Shown here: positions 6,107-14,740 of the stretch, piece by piece
Layout of the letters: each line of letters begins with the position of its first letter
Position numbering within the stretch: the first letter of the stretch is position 1
Assembly (NCBI GenBank): GCA_012267605.1
Contig: JAAXGF010000381.1
Coordinates: forward strand, 1 to 18,876
Source: Alphaproteobacteria bacterium
GTDB lineage: Bacteria > Pseudomonadota > Alphaproteobacteria > JAAXGF01
Direction: 5' to 3'
Length of the DNA: 18,876 nt
Program-made: the position numbers and the translations under genes
Notes under the pieces: generated by a model
What the model saw: the letters and a program-made list of their open reading frames with translations, nothing else
Databases searched by the model: none
What the model was told of the DNA's origin: nothing

Positions 6107-7062
6107 GTCTCGACCTCTTTGAAAGCCGGAAGATGGTTGCCAATTCGCCGAATTTCCCATTCCAGCGTGACACCGGTCGTCTCAGCCACACGGCGGCGAA
6201 TTTCTTCTCCCAGAGTTTCAATGTCGGCCGCCGTGGCGCCGCCGTCGTTGACTAGAAAATTGCAATGTTTTTCTGAAACTACCGCCCCGCCGCGGCGTAA
6301 TCCCCGGCAACCCGCCTGCTCGATCAACTGCCACGCCTGACAGCCGGAAGATTCCACTCTGGGTGGATTCTTGAATGTGCTACCGCCAGTTCGCGCCCGA
6401 GTCGGTTGACTTTCTTGGCGGACCTTGGCGATGTCTTCTATTCGTGCCTTGATATCAGTCGGTTCGTCTTGATGCCCGCGTAGCGATGCGCCGACAAAAA
6501 TCCAATCCTTTGCTGCGGCCGATCGCCGGTATTCGAACCCCATTCTTGCGCTCGAAATTTGGTGAGTTATGCCCGCCGAGTCGATAGCACGCGCGGACAT
6601 CGTGACAGCGGCCATGTCGGCCCCATAGGCGCCGGCATTCATGCGTAACGCCCCGCCGATCGTCCCTGGGACGCCGCTGAGAAACTCTAGCCCGGCCAAT
6701 CCTGAGCCGGCACACACACGCGAGACGTTCGTGTCCAGTGCCCCGGCACCGGTGTCGACTGTCGTACCGTCTATGGCGATCCGGGCGAAGTTGCGTCCCA
6801 GTCGAATGACGACTCCCTTGATGCCACCGTCCCGGACAAGAATATTAGACCCAACACCTATGACTGTGATGGGCACATCGGTGGGTTTGGCAGCGAGAAA
6901 CGCTGCCAAATCAGTTTCATCGGCCGGCTTAAACATAACTTCCGCAGGGCCGCCGACCGCGAACCAGGTGATGCGCGATAGCGGCGCGTTTTCGGTGTAG
7001 CGGCCGCGAACCGAAGGCAGTCGCTCGATCAGACGGGGTGCAGTAGCTCGGCGGGCCATCAT
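6103..7062 (-). CDS. murB: UDP-N-acetylenolpyruvoylglucosamine reductase MurB
   Basis: MurB is the cytoplasmic FAD enzyme that uses NADPH to reduce UDP-GlcNAc-enolpyruvate to UDP-MurNAc, the substrate of MurC. The product has 319 residues. The FAD-binding stretch GVGSNILVRDGG (69-80) and GVPGTIGGALRMNAGAYG (130-147) are clear. YRRS (178-181) probably supplies the active-site arginine. GGSTFKNP (226-233) carries the catalytic serine S228, and the C-terminal LEWEIRRIG should hold the conserved glutamate. The length and order of motifs suit the shorter form of MurB rather than the longer E. coli type. The ATG at 7062 lies in an ATGA overlap with murC, with a weak AGG upstream; a second ATG follows it. 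The stop overlaps ddl by four bases. Confidence 0.97.
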   Translation of the reverse strand: MMARRATAPRLIERLPSVRGRYTENAPLSRITWFAVGGPAEVMFKPADETDLAAFLAAKPTDVPITVIGVGSNILVRDGGIKGVVIRLGRNFARIAIDGTTVDTGAGALDTNVSRVCAGSGLAGLEFLSGVPGTIGGALRMNAGAYGADMAAVTMSARAIDSAGITHQISSARMGFEYRRSAAAKDWIFVGASLRGHQDEPTDIKARIEDIAKVRQESQPTRARTGGSTFKNPPRVESSGCQAWQLIEQAGCRGLRRGGAVVSEKHCNFLVNDGGATAADIETLGEEIRRRVAETTGVTLEWEIRRIGNHLPAFKEVET

Positions 7063-8501
7063 GGTGTCGGCCTGCCGTGGCGAACCATGTGGCTGGCGTA
7101 GATAGCCTCCAGCTCGCCGGGTAAATCATGGGCCCATGCGGTCACGGTTCCCGCTCCGAGACAAATTACCATATCTCCCGGTGCTGCTTGGCTTGCAACC
7201 AGGGCCGCTAATTCCTTTGTATCGCCGAGCGGCGTCGCGCTGCGGTGACCCCGGGCACGCAGTCCAGAAATCAATGCATCGCGGTTGATACCCTTGATCG
7301 GCAATTCACCGGCGGGGTGAACGTCGGCGACGATCACCGCATCGGCGTCGTTGAAGCAGCCGCAGAACTCTTCGAAAAGCGCTTTCAAGCGGGTAAATCG
7401 ATGAGGTTGAACGACCGCAATGATGCGTCCCGAACAAGTGTTGCGGGCCGCGCCGAGGACTGCGGCGATTTCCACCGGGTGGTGCGCGTAATCATCGATG
7501 ACCGTGACTCCACCGGCTTCACCGGTTTTGGTGAACCGGCGTTTTACCCCGGCGAAGTTCGCCAGGGCACGACGAATGACTGATTCCTCGACCCCCATTT
7601 CGCGTGCAACGGCGACAGCGCCAAGCGCGTTCTGGACGTTGTGTGCGCCCAACATTGGTAAGCTCAGCCCCTTAATGGACCTCACGACGCCGGTGGTACG
7701 ATCCGCGAAAGCAACGTCGAATCGGGTGCCACCCGGTACGCACGCGACATCAATTCCACGAACTTCGGCTTGGGTGCTAAATCCATAAGTTACGATGCGG
7801 CGGTCGGTAACTCGGTCGATCAGGGACTGAACCTCGGGATGGTCGAGGCACAGCGCCACAAATCCATAAAACGGTACGTTGGTGACAAATGTATCGAAGG
7901 CATTGCGAAGAGCGTCGAATGACCCGTAATGGTCGAGGTGTTCCGGATCGATATTGGTGACCACGCTGACCGTTGCTGGCAATTTCACGAAGCTGCCATC
8001 AGATTCATCGGCCTCAACTACCATCCAATCACCGCTGCCCATACGGGCATTGGTGCCATAGGCGTTGATGATGCCGCCGTTGATGACTGTCGGATCGTAT
8101 TGCGCCGCTTCGAGAACCGATGCAATTATCGAGGTGGTAGTCGTTTTGCCGTGGGTACCGCCGACCGCGATCGCCCATTTGAGGCGCATGAGTTCGCCAA
8201 GCATTTCGGCTCGTCGCACAAGGGGTAACATACGTGCCCGCGCGGCCGTCATTTCGCAATTATCTGGTGGAACCGCGGACGAAATAACGACGACTGTAGC
8301 GTCGCCTAAATTGGCCTCCGAGTGGCCGATCCGGATAGGGATGCCAAGTCCACGAAGTCGCTTGATGTTAGCGCTTTCCGAAATATCGCTTCCCTGCACG
8401 CTATATCCTAAATTGTGCAGAGCTTCGGCGATTCCGCTCATGCCGATACCACCGATTCCGACGAAATGAATGGTGCCGATTTCCATTGGAATTTGTCTCA
8501 C
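7059..8501 (-). CDS. murC: UDP-MurNAc:L-alanine ligase MurC
   Basis: MurC attaches the first amino acid, L-alanine, to UDP-MurNAc in the cytoplasm. The product has 480 residues. The N-terminal UDP-binding loop GIGGIGMSG is at 15-23, the P-loop GGTHGKTTT at 114-122, EADESDGSF at 163-171, NIDPEHLDHYG at 183-193 and DDYAHHP at 336-342. The frame is open 46 codons further upstream, inside murG, but that part does not look like MurC. I chose the GTG at 8501. It sits in a GTGA overlap with the murG stop and has GGAG eight bases upstream. The alternative ATG at 8486 has no ribosome binding site. The stop overlaps the murB ATG. Identification is very secure; the start is likely. Confidence 0.97.
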   Translation of the reverse strand: MRQIPMEIGTIHFVGIGGIGMSGIAEALHNLGYSVQGSDISESANIKRLRGLGIPIRIGHSEANLGDATVVVISSAVPPDNCEMTAARARMLPLVRRAEMLGELMRLKWAIAVGGTHGKTTTTSIIASVLEAAQYDPTVINGGIINAYGTNARMGSGDWMVVEADESDGSFVKLPATVSVVTNIDPEHLDHYGSFDALRNAFDTFVTNVPFYGFVALCLDHPEVQSLIDRVTDRRIVTYGFSTQAEVRGIDVACVPGGTRFDVAFADRTTGVVRSIKGLSLPMLGAHNVQNALGAVAVAREMGVEESVIRRALANFAGVKRRFTKTGEAGGVTVIDDYAHHPVEIAAVLGAARNTCSGRIIAVVQPHRFTRLKALFEEFCGCFNDADAVIVADVHPAGELPIKGINRDALISGLRARGHRSATPLGDTKELAALVASQAAPGDMVICLGAGTVTAWAHDLPGELEAIYASHMVRHGRPTP

Positions 8502-9637
8502 GCCGCAATCTCCGTGAAGCGCGTCGGGCCGCGAACTGGCAAGTTTTCGTCCATAAGCCGCTCGGCGAAATCGGCCAGCCTCGCTGTGGCGTCGGGCTTG
8601 CCCATGAGCCGTGCACTGCGCGCCGCCCGGGCGAGACATTCACCGATACGCAGAAAGGTCTCCAGCCTTGCCGCCAGCATCTCCGGTGTGAATGCCGATT
8701 GCGGCACGACCCATCCGCCTTGGGCGGCTTCGACGGCATCGGCGTTGGCCTTCTGATGATGATCGGCTGAGAAAGGATAGGGGACCAGAATCGCTGGTCG
8801 CCCTGCCACGGTCAGCTCGGCGATAGTCGACGCGCCTGCGCGCGCGATGACCAGTTGGGCTGCTGCGATGTGGGACGGCATGTCGTCAAAGAACGTCGCG
8901 AGGTGGGCCGAGATATTCGCATCGGCGTAAACGCGGCGGACTGAGTCGAGATGCGTTTCTCGGCACTGTTGGACGACGCGAAGCCGCTGACGCAAGGTAG
9001 CCGGGAGCATTGCAAGCGCTTGGGGCACGACCTCGCCGAATATCGCTGCACCTTGACTGCCACCGAAAACCAAAAGGGAGAACGGACCGTCCGCCTTAGG
9101 CGTGGAAAATCGCGAGTTCGACAGTTCGGCGACGGCTGACCGCACCGGATTTCCGGTATGCTCGACGTGAGCGCGAATGCGGGGGGGCAACCCGGCAGTA
9201 TCCGAGAACGATGTCGCAATACCATCGACCCGGCGTACGAGCAGGCGGTTGGCACGACCGAGCACGGCGTTCTGTTCATGGATTAGCGTTGGTAGACCGA
9301 GATGCGTTGCCGCGAGTGCAGCCGGCAGTGAGGCGTACCCGCCGAACCCCACGACACCGGCGGGACGTATCCGGCGAAGTAGGCGGTGCGCATCGAAAAC
9401 GCCGACGGCTACCGTCGTCAAACCCCGCAGCCGCCCGACGAATCCACGGCCAGATACCGTTTCGGCACTCACCACATGGACGTCAATCCCATCGAGGGCA
9501 CCTTTGAAATCAGCGCCACGCCGGTCGGTAACCAGCGCTACTTGATGGCCACGTGAACTAAGCTCTGCGGCGAGCGCTCGTGCCGGAAAAATATGACCTC
9601 CCGTTCCACCGGCGGACAGCAGGATTGGCGCTGTCAT
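8498..9637 (-). CDS. murG: UDP-GlcNAc:lipid I N-acetylglucosaminyltransferase MurG
   Basis: MurG is a peripheral enzyme on the cytoplasmic face of the inner membrane (family GT28) that adds GlcNAc to lipid I, giving lipid II. The product has 379 residues in two Rossmann-like domains. The glycine-rich acceptor loop GGTGGHIFPA is at 10-19, a second glycine loop GFGGYAS is at 97-103, and HEQNAVLGRAN is at 120-130. The donor domain carries FGGSQGA (191-197), ARAGASTIAEL (265-275) and PYPFSADHHQKANA (286-299), which bind UDP-GlcNAc. The ATG at 9637 overlaps the ftsW stop in ATGA; GGGG lies nine bases upstream. The stop overlaps the murC GTG. The last 15 residues or so look unconserved. Identification is secure. 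Confidence 0.98.
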   Translation of the reverse strand: MTAPILLSAGGTGGHIFPARALAAELSSRGHQVALVTDRRGADFKGALDGIDVHVVSAETVSGRGFVGRLRGLTTVAVGVFDAHRLLRRIRPAGVVGFGGYASLPAALAATHLGLPTLIHEQNAVLGRANRLLVRRVDGIATSFSDTAGLPPRIRAHVEHTGNPVRSAVAELSNSRFSTPKADGPFSLLVFGGSQGAAIFGEVVPQALAMLPATLRQRLRVVQQCRETHLDSVRRVYADANISAHLATFFDDMPSHIAAAQLVIARAGASTIAELTVAGRPAILVPYPFSADHHQKANADAVEAAQGGWVVPQSAFTPEMLAARLETFLRIGECLARAARSARLMGKPDATARLADFAERLMDENLPVRGPTRFTEIAA

Positions 9638-10755
9638 CGCTCCATACCCCAGCTATAGCCGCGGCGCGTCAACGCCAGCACAGCGCCCAAGCCCAACGCG
9701 GTCGCCATGGTTGACGAACCGCCGTATGAAATGAATGGGAGAGTCATGCCCGTTGAGGGAAGGAGCGCCAAGGTGACGCCCATATGGATGAGGGCCTGAA
9801 TGCCGATTTGAACCAAGATTCCAACGACCGCCAACATGGCGAACATACTTTGCTCACGAATCGCCCACGCGTAGCCGCGGTACATTACGAAGGCGAATAG
9901 CATGACGATGAACAGACATAGGGCGAGGCCAAATTCTTCGCCAGCCACCGCGAAAATAAAATCACTGTGAGCGTCGGGGAGGCGCTGTTTGACGATACCT
10001 TCTCCCGGACCGCTGCCGAAAATCCCTCCGTTGGCGAAAGCGTCCATCGCTCGGTCGACCTGATAGTGATCACCGTGCGCAGGGTTCAAAAAGCTGTTTA
10101 TGCGGATGTTGACATGAGGGAAGACGAGATAGGCCAATAGCGCGCCACCGCCACCAAGTCCAAGTAACACAAAAACCCAAAAAATATGCAGCCCGGATAG
10201 GTAGAACTGGGTGAACCAAACCGCCAAGAGAACCAACGTCATGCCGATATCAGGTTGTGCGGCAACGAGGGCGATAATGCCGGCAAACATTGCCGCGCAA
10301 AGGAGCCGGCCGTGCACAAGCGCCTTAGGGTCTTCTCCCGCGAGCAGCCATGCCGAGACCACGGCAAACGCTGGTTTGACAAATTCTGACGCCTGAAACG
10401 AAAGGCCGGCGACTGGTATCCACCTTCGGGCACCCTTAATTTCCGGGGCGATGACCAGGGTCGCAGCAAGCAGGGTCACGGATACGATAAGTACCGGCCA
10501 ACATAATTGGCGTAACACAGTTTGGGGCAGCATCGAAACAGCGAACATCAGCACTGCCGCCAACCCGAGAAATGCGAATTGGCGATATACGAAATGGTAC
10601 GTGTTGGTACCGATGCGTTCAGCTACCGCGGGACTCGCGGACATAGTAAGCAAAGTGCCAAATCCGGCGAGCACTGCTACAGCGACCAGGAGTTGGCGGT
10701 CGACCGTCCACCACCAGCGGCCTAGTAGGCTGTCGTCGGTGCGTGGAATCATCAT
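9634..10755 (-). CDS. ftsW: Septal peptidoglycan glycosyltransferase FtsW (SEDS family)
   Basis: FtsW polymerises lipid II into glycan strands at the septum and works as a pair with FtsI. The chosen start gives 373 residues with about ten membrane segments. A GTG six bases further upstream is in frame, but its spacing to the GGAGG motif would be only one base. The ATG at 10755 is seven bases from GGAGG and forms an ATGA overlap with murD, so it is preferred; a second ATG follows directly. SEDS motifs are visible: KGARRWIPV (108-116), the NPAHGDHYQV loop (224-233), and LPDAHSDFIF (259-268) with the essential aspartate D265, followed by AGEEFG. PSTGMTLPFISYGGSS (333-348) closes the family pattern. 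The position between murD and murG is typical of FtsW rather than RodA. Confidence 0.97.
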   Translation of the reverse strand: MMIPRTDDSLLGRWWWTVDRQLLVAVAVLAGFGTLLTMSASPAVAERIGTNTYHFVYRQFAFLGLAAVLMFAVSMLPQTVLRQLCWPVLIVSVTLLAATLVIAPEIKGARRWIPVAGLSFQASEFVKPAFAVVSAWLLAGEDPKALVHGRLLCAAMFAGIIALVAAQPDIGMTLVLLAVWFTQFYLSGLHIFWVFVLLGLGGGGALLAYLVFPHVNIRINSFLNPAHGDHYQVDRAMDAFANGGIFGSGPGEGIVKQRLPDAHSDFIFAVAGEEFGLALCLFIVMLFAFVMYRGYAWAIREQSMFAMLAVVGILVQIGIQALIHMGVTLALLPSTGMTLPFISYGGSSTMATALGLGAVLALTRRGYSWGMER

Positions 10756-12194
10756 AGGCACGCCTCCAAACCGGTCTGATTGTGGTCGTGCACGCAGTAT
10801 TGCCCAGGGCCGGAGTCAGGTTTCGCGATGGCCAGTACAGCGGTACGGAACGCGTCGCCACGGGCTTCGAAATTTGGCCATTGATCAAAGGAAGCGCATG
10901 CCGGAGAAAGCAGAATCACCGGTCGTTCACGCCCATCAATTTTTGCTTGATCCGTGGCTTCGGAGATCGCCGATTCAAGATCACCGCTGAGGGTTACGGG
11001 AACCTTGCCCTCAAGCGCATCCCCGAAAGACGGGGATGCTTCGCCGATCAAGAAGGCATGGGTGACGGACTTGAGATTTCCGACAATAGAGTCGATGCCG
11101 CCGCCCTTTGGGCGTCCGCCCAAAATCCAATAGACGTTGTTGAAACAGGCCAACGCTTGTCCGGCCGCTGAAGCGTTTGTCGCCTTGCTGTCGTTAATGT
11201 ACCGGATACCGTCGATTTCGGTGATTAGCTCCATTCGATGGGCAAGACCAGGGAAAGTCGAAAGACTCTCGCTGGCGATCGATCCGCTCACGCCGGCAGC
11301 GCGTGAAATCGCGTATGCGATGGCGACATTCTGCCAGTTGTGCTTTCCTGGCAACACGGTGAGGGAGCGCAGATCGGCGACAGTTTGGGCCGTACCGTTT
11401 AGGTCGTCGCAAAGCATTCCGTCGATCACATAGATTCCACCACTCATGCGGCGGCCAACTGATACGGGGATGACGGCGCGGTCATTTCGCGCCAAGAGTG
11501 ACCGGCACACCTCTTGGCTCGGTGTATCATCGACACCGACTATCGCCGTGTGGTCCGCAGTTTGATGTTGGAAAATGCGGCGTTTTGCCGCGACATAATT
11601 GTCGAAGTTTCCGTGCCGGTCGAGATGATCGGGTGACAAATTTATTAGCGCCGCGATGTTAAACGTCAGAGTATCGTTAAGTGCCAATTGGTACGACGAA
11701 ACTTCAAGGACAAACGTGCCATCGGACGCGAGAGGTTGTAGATCCAACGCGGGTACGCCGAGATTGCCACCGACTTCAATTCGCTGTCCATCGAGCGAGA
11801 GGATATGGCCGACCAGGGCAGTGGTTGTCGACTTGCCGTTGGTTCCCGTAATGCCGATGAATCTCGCTCCCTTCATGCTCCGGTACAAGAGTTCGATATC
11901 GCCAATGATTTTCACACCAGCGGAGCGAGCGGCGAGTACGACGGGATGAGGGTGGGGATGCGATAGCGGAACGCCTGGGCTGAGTACAAGCACGCTTATG
12001 CTCGCCCAGTCGATATTGTTGTAATCCGATAAGTTCAGGCCACGTTCGCGCGCTTCATCGCGACGAACCGGGTCATCGTCCCAGGCAACGACCGTTGCAC
12101 CCGCCAAACGTAACGCACGGGCCGCGGAGAGACCGGAACGACCTAGACCAAACACCGCCGCTGAATCGCCCGAAAGGGGATAGACCGGAATCAT
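10752..12194 (-). CDS. murD: UDP-MurNAc-L-alanine:D-glutamate ligase MurD
   Basis: MurD is the cytoplasmic ligase that adds D-glutamate to UDP-MurNAc-L-Ala. The product has 480 residues. The N-terminal Rossmann-like UDP domain shows GLGRSG (16-21) and SPGVP (72-76). The ATPase domain shows GTNGKSTT (117-124), EVSSYQL (164-170), SPDHLDRH (187-194) and the probable carbamylated lysine K204. The C-terminal domain shows NDSKATN (334-340) and LLSPACASFDQ (428-438). After about residue 458 there is a tail of roughly 20 residues (KPDSGPGQYC onward) that looks unconserved; its bases carry the ftsW ribosome binding site. The ATG at 12194 has a weak GGTG upstream and starts four bases after the mraY stop. 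The stop overlaps the ftsW ATG (ATGA). Confidence 0.97.
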   Translation of the reverse strand: MIPVYPLSGDSAAVFGLGRSGLSAARALRLAGATVVAWDDDPVRRDEARERGLNLSDYNNIDWASISVLVLSPGVPLSHPHPHPVVLAARSAGVKIIGDIELLYRSMKGARFIGITGTNGKSTTTALVGHILSLDGQRIEVGGNLGVPALDLQPLASDGTFVLEVSSYQLALNDTLTFNIAALINLSPDHLDRHGNFDNYVAAKRRIFQHQTADHTAIVGVDDTPSQEVCRSLLARNDRAVIPVSVGRRMSGGIYVIDGMLCDDLNGTAQTVADLRSLTVLPGKHNWQNVAIAYAISRAAGVSGSIASESLSTFPGLAHRMELITEIDGIRYINDSKATNASAAGQALACFNNVYWILGGRPKGGGIDSIVGNLKSVTHAFLIGEASPSFGDALEGKVPVTLSGDLESAISEATDQAKIDGRERPVILLSPACASFDQWPNFEARGDAFRTAVLAIAKPDSGPGQYCVHDHNQTGLEACL

Positions 12195-12198
12195 GGGG

Positions 12199-13287
12199 TC
12201 ACCGCAGCTTTAGAGTCGATAGGCCGACCAAGGCCAGAATGATGGCGATGATCCAGAAACGAATGACGATGGTGGATTCGGCCCAACCCTTGCGCTCGAA
12301 GTGATGGTGGAGCGGCGCCATTTGGAACACGCGCCGGCCGGTAATTCGAAATGAAACGACTTGGACGATCACGCTGACCGTCTCGAGTACGAATAATCCG
12401 CCGATGATGGCCAACACGAGCTCGTGCTTTGTAATCACGCTGATCGCGCCGATGGCACCGCCCATGGCCAAGCTGCCGGTGTCGCCCATGAACACCATGG
12501 CAGGGGGTGCGTTGAACCAAAGGAACCCTAGGCTCGCACCAATCAGTGCGCCGCATAGCACCGCAAGCTCGCCGGCGCCTGGAACCAATTGGATTTGCAA
12601 ATAGCCGGCGAAAACGGCGTTGCCGACGAGATAGGAAATCAGCGCGAAACACACCGCCGCAATCATAATCGGAACGATAGCGAGCCCGTCGAGGCCGTCG
12701 GTCAAATTCACCGCGTTCGACGTGCCGACCATGACGAACACGGCGAACGGCAAAAACAGCCATCCAAGGTCGAGTAGCACTGCCTTGAGAAACGGTACGG
12801 CTAGCGCTGATGTCAGCGGTTCGCGAGTGAGCGCCATGATCCATATCACCGCGGACACAGCGATTAGGACTTCGCAGAGCAGTTTGACGCGGCCACGCAA
12901 TCCGCCGCTCGATCGTCGAGATACCTTGAGGAAGTCGTCGACGAACCCGATTGAACCAAATCCTAGCGTGACCAACAGTACGGCCCAAACATAGCCGCTT
13001 GTCACGTCCGTCCAGAGGACCGTTGAGATCGTTACGGCGAGGAGAATGAGAAAGCCACCCATAGTCGGAGTGCCGGCCTTTTCGAGAATGTGGCTCTCTG
13101 GGCCGTCCTCGCGGATCGGCTGGCCTTCCCCTTGCTTCTTTTTGAGCAGGCGGATCAGACTGGGGCCGACAAGAAAACTTACAACCAGCGCCGTCATGAC
13201 GGCTCCACCGGTCCGGAACGTAAGGTATCGGAACAGGTTGAGGGGGCCAAATTCGTCCGCTAAAGGAACGAGCAAGTTGAAAAGCAT
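12199..13287 (-). CDS. mraY: Phospho-MurNAc-pentapeptide transferase MraY
   Basis: MraY is the integral inner-membrane enzyme that moves phospho-MurNAc-pentapeptide onto undecaprenyl phosphate to make lipid I. The product has 362 residues with about ten hydrophobic segments, the usual layout. Visible family motifs are GQPIREDGPESH (55-66), GTPTMGG (72-78), DDFLK (117-121, the aspartate pair), NLTDGLDGLA (194-203), FMGDTGS (266-272, with the catalytic-site aspartate D269) and PLHHHFE (325-331). The ATG at 13287 has only a weak GGA eight bases upstream. Another ATG 13 bases earlier is out of frame and opens a meaningless 370-codon frame over the same bases. The stop lies four bases before murD. 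Identification is very secure. Confidence 0.98.
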   Translation of the reverse strand: MLFNLLVPLADEFGPLNLFRYLTFRTGGAVMTALVVSFLVGPSLIRLLKKKQGEGQPIREDGPESHILEKAGTPTMGGFLILLAVTISTVLWTDVTSGYVWAVLLVTLGFGSIGFVDDFLKVSRRSSGGLRGRVKLLCEVLIAVSAVIWIMALTREPLTSALAVPFLKAVLLDLGWLFLPFAVFVMVGTSNAVNLTDGLDGLAIVPIMIAAVCFALISYLVGNAVFAGYLQIQLVPGAGELAVLCGALIGASLGFLWFNAPPAMVFMGDTGSLAMGGAIGAISVITKHELVLAIIGGLFVLETVSVIVQVVSFRITGRRVFQMAPLHHHFERKGWAESTIVIRFWIIAIILALVGLSTLKLR

Positions 13288-13309
13288 GTGTTTTTTCCAT
13301 CACCTTGGT

Positions 13310-14740
13310 TCAACCGTTGCCTGCCGAGCCCGCCGGCCGTTCGCGCCCAAGAGCGGCGAGTGCGGTGACGATCTGACCCATCCGGCTGCCGAAAGATCCC
13401 TTGACCAAGACCACGTCTCCGTCGCGAATCGTGCCGCGTATTAATGGCAGAAGATCTTCAGCGCGCGCGGCGTGACCGCCTCGCATGGCGGGGGGTAGGG
13501 CATCATGGAGATCAAGCATGTGGGTGCCGGTCGTATACACACGGTCGACTTTCGCTTGACGCAACGGTTTGGCCAGTGCTGCGTGGAGTTCGCCCGACGA
13601 TGCACCGAGTTCCAGCATGTCGCCGAGAACGGCAATCAACCGCCCCGAATCACCGAACGACACATTTTCGAGTACGGCAAATGCCGCTTTCATTGACTCC
13701 GGGTTCGCGTTGTAACTGTCGTCGATTAGTGTAAATCCGCCCTCTGGAAGGTTGATCCGGTGAAACACGCCTCGGCCCGGCAACAGTGGCAAACTATCCA
13801 ACCGATTGGCGGCTCCCCGGGGATCAGCACCAACTCCCAACGCTGCGGCGAGAACAGCCAGGCTGTTTATTACCCAATGCCGTCCAGGCGCACCGACTCG
13901 ATAGCGAATTCGTTGGCCGTCGACGTCTGCGGTGACAATGCTGTGGTCCGTACCTGGTACTTCCTCAAGTAAGCGGATCTGGGCCTGTTCATGGGTGCCA
14001 AAACTGATGATGCGTTCGATGCGGTGGCGGTCGCACGCGCCGGCCAAATGGTCGAAGAATGGTGTATCCCGGTTAATGACCGCGCTGCCACCTAGCTCGA
14101 CTCCAGAAAAAATTTCGGCCTTCGCCTCAGCAATTTCGGAGACTGATCGGAAATGGGCGAGATGCACGGGGGCTATCGCAGTGACCACAGCGACATTCGG
14201 GCGAACAAGGCGTGCGAGCGGTGTTATCTCGTGGCGATGATTCATGCCAATTTCATACACGCCAAAAGTTGTCGCCGCCGGCATCGCCGCGAGGCTCAAT
14301 CGCACTCCCAAATGGTTATTGAAACTCGCTGGACTTGCGTGGGTTTGACCCTGGGCGGATAGTGTGTGTCTCAGCGCCTCCTTCGTTCCCGATTTTCCGA
14401 CGCTGCCGGTGATGGCAATAATCTTTGCCTCGGATCGCCGCCGAGCCGTGCGCGCCAGTCGCGACAGCGCTGCTATCGTGTCCTTGACCACCAGTAATGG
14501 CGCGTTTTCCGGTATGCTGCTAGGCCGGCTCGAAACCAGCGCGGCAACGGCACCACGTTGCAACGCTTCCGCTACAAACTCATGGCCATCGTAACGCGGA
14601 CCTTTAATTGCCACATAGAGGTCACCCAGCGCGATTTTGCGGCTATCGGAGCTTAATCCCGTCGCTTGCCAGCCACCGGGGCCGTTGCCACCCGTTGCCC
14701 GCGCCGCCTCTGACGCTGTCCAAACGATATCTGCCTTCAC
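13310..14740 (-). CDS. murF: UDP-MurNAc-tripeptide:D-Ala-D-Ala ligase MurF
   Basis: MurF finishes the cytoplasmic precursor by adding D-Ala-D-Ala (made by Ddl, encoded downstream) to the UDP-MurNAc tripeptide, using ATP. The product has 476 residues. The P-loop GSVGKSGT is at 112-119, where alphaproteobacterial MurF usually reads GKTGT. EIGMNHRHEI (163-172) and the conserved DDSYNANPES (340-349) follow, with KGSFGSRM at 447-454. The start is a GTG at 14740 in a GTGA overlap with the murE stop. It is supported by AAGGA eight bases upstream and by the family-like start ADIVWTASEAARATGG. Twenty-two bases separate the stop from mraY. Identification is secure. Confidence 0.97.
   Translation of the reverse strand: MKADIVWTASEAARATGGNGPGGWQATGLSSDSRKIALGDLYVAIKGPRYDGHEFVAEALQRGAVAALVSSRPSSIPENAPLLVVKDTIAALSRLARTARRRSEAKIIAITGSVGKSGTKEALRHTLSAQGQTHASPASFNNHLGVRLSLAAMPAATTFGVYEIGMNHRHEITPLARLVRPNVAVVTAIAPVHLAHFRSVSEIAEAKAEIFSGVELGGSAVINRDTPFFDHLAGACDRHRIERIISFGTHEQAQIRLLEEVPGTDHSIVTADVDGQRIRYRVGAPGRHWVINSLAVLAAALGVGADPRGAANRLDSLPLLPGRGVFHRINLPEGGFTLIDDSYNANPESMKAAFAVLENVSFGDSGRLIAVLGDMLELGASSGELHAALAKPLRQAKVDRVYTTGTHMLDLHDALPPAMRGGHAARAEDLLPLIRGTIRDGDVVLVKGSFGSRMGQIVTALAALGRERPAGSAGNG

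Noticed and set aside
8502..8639. A 46-codon upstream extension of murC.
   Set aside because: It lies within murG in another frame; the GTG at 8501 has a Shine-Dalgarno and a GTGA overlap.
12191..13303. A 370-codon open frame on the minus strand covering all of mraY in another frame, starting at an ATG 13 bases before the mraY start.
   Set aside because: mraY in its own frame has every family motif. The alternative frame is rich in Arg, His and Pro, shows no domain, and is typical of a shadow frame in GC-rich DNA.
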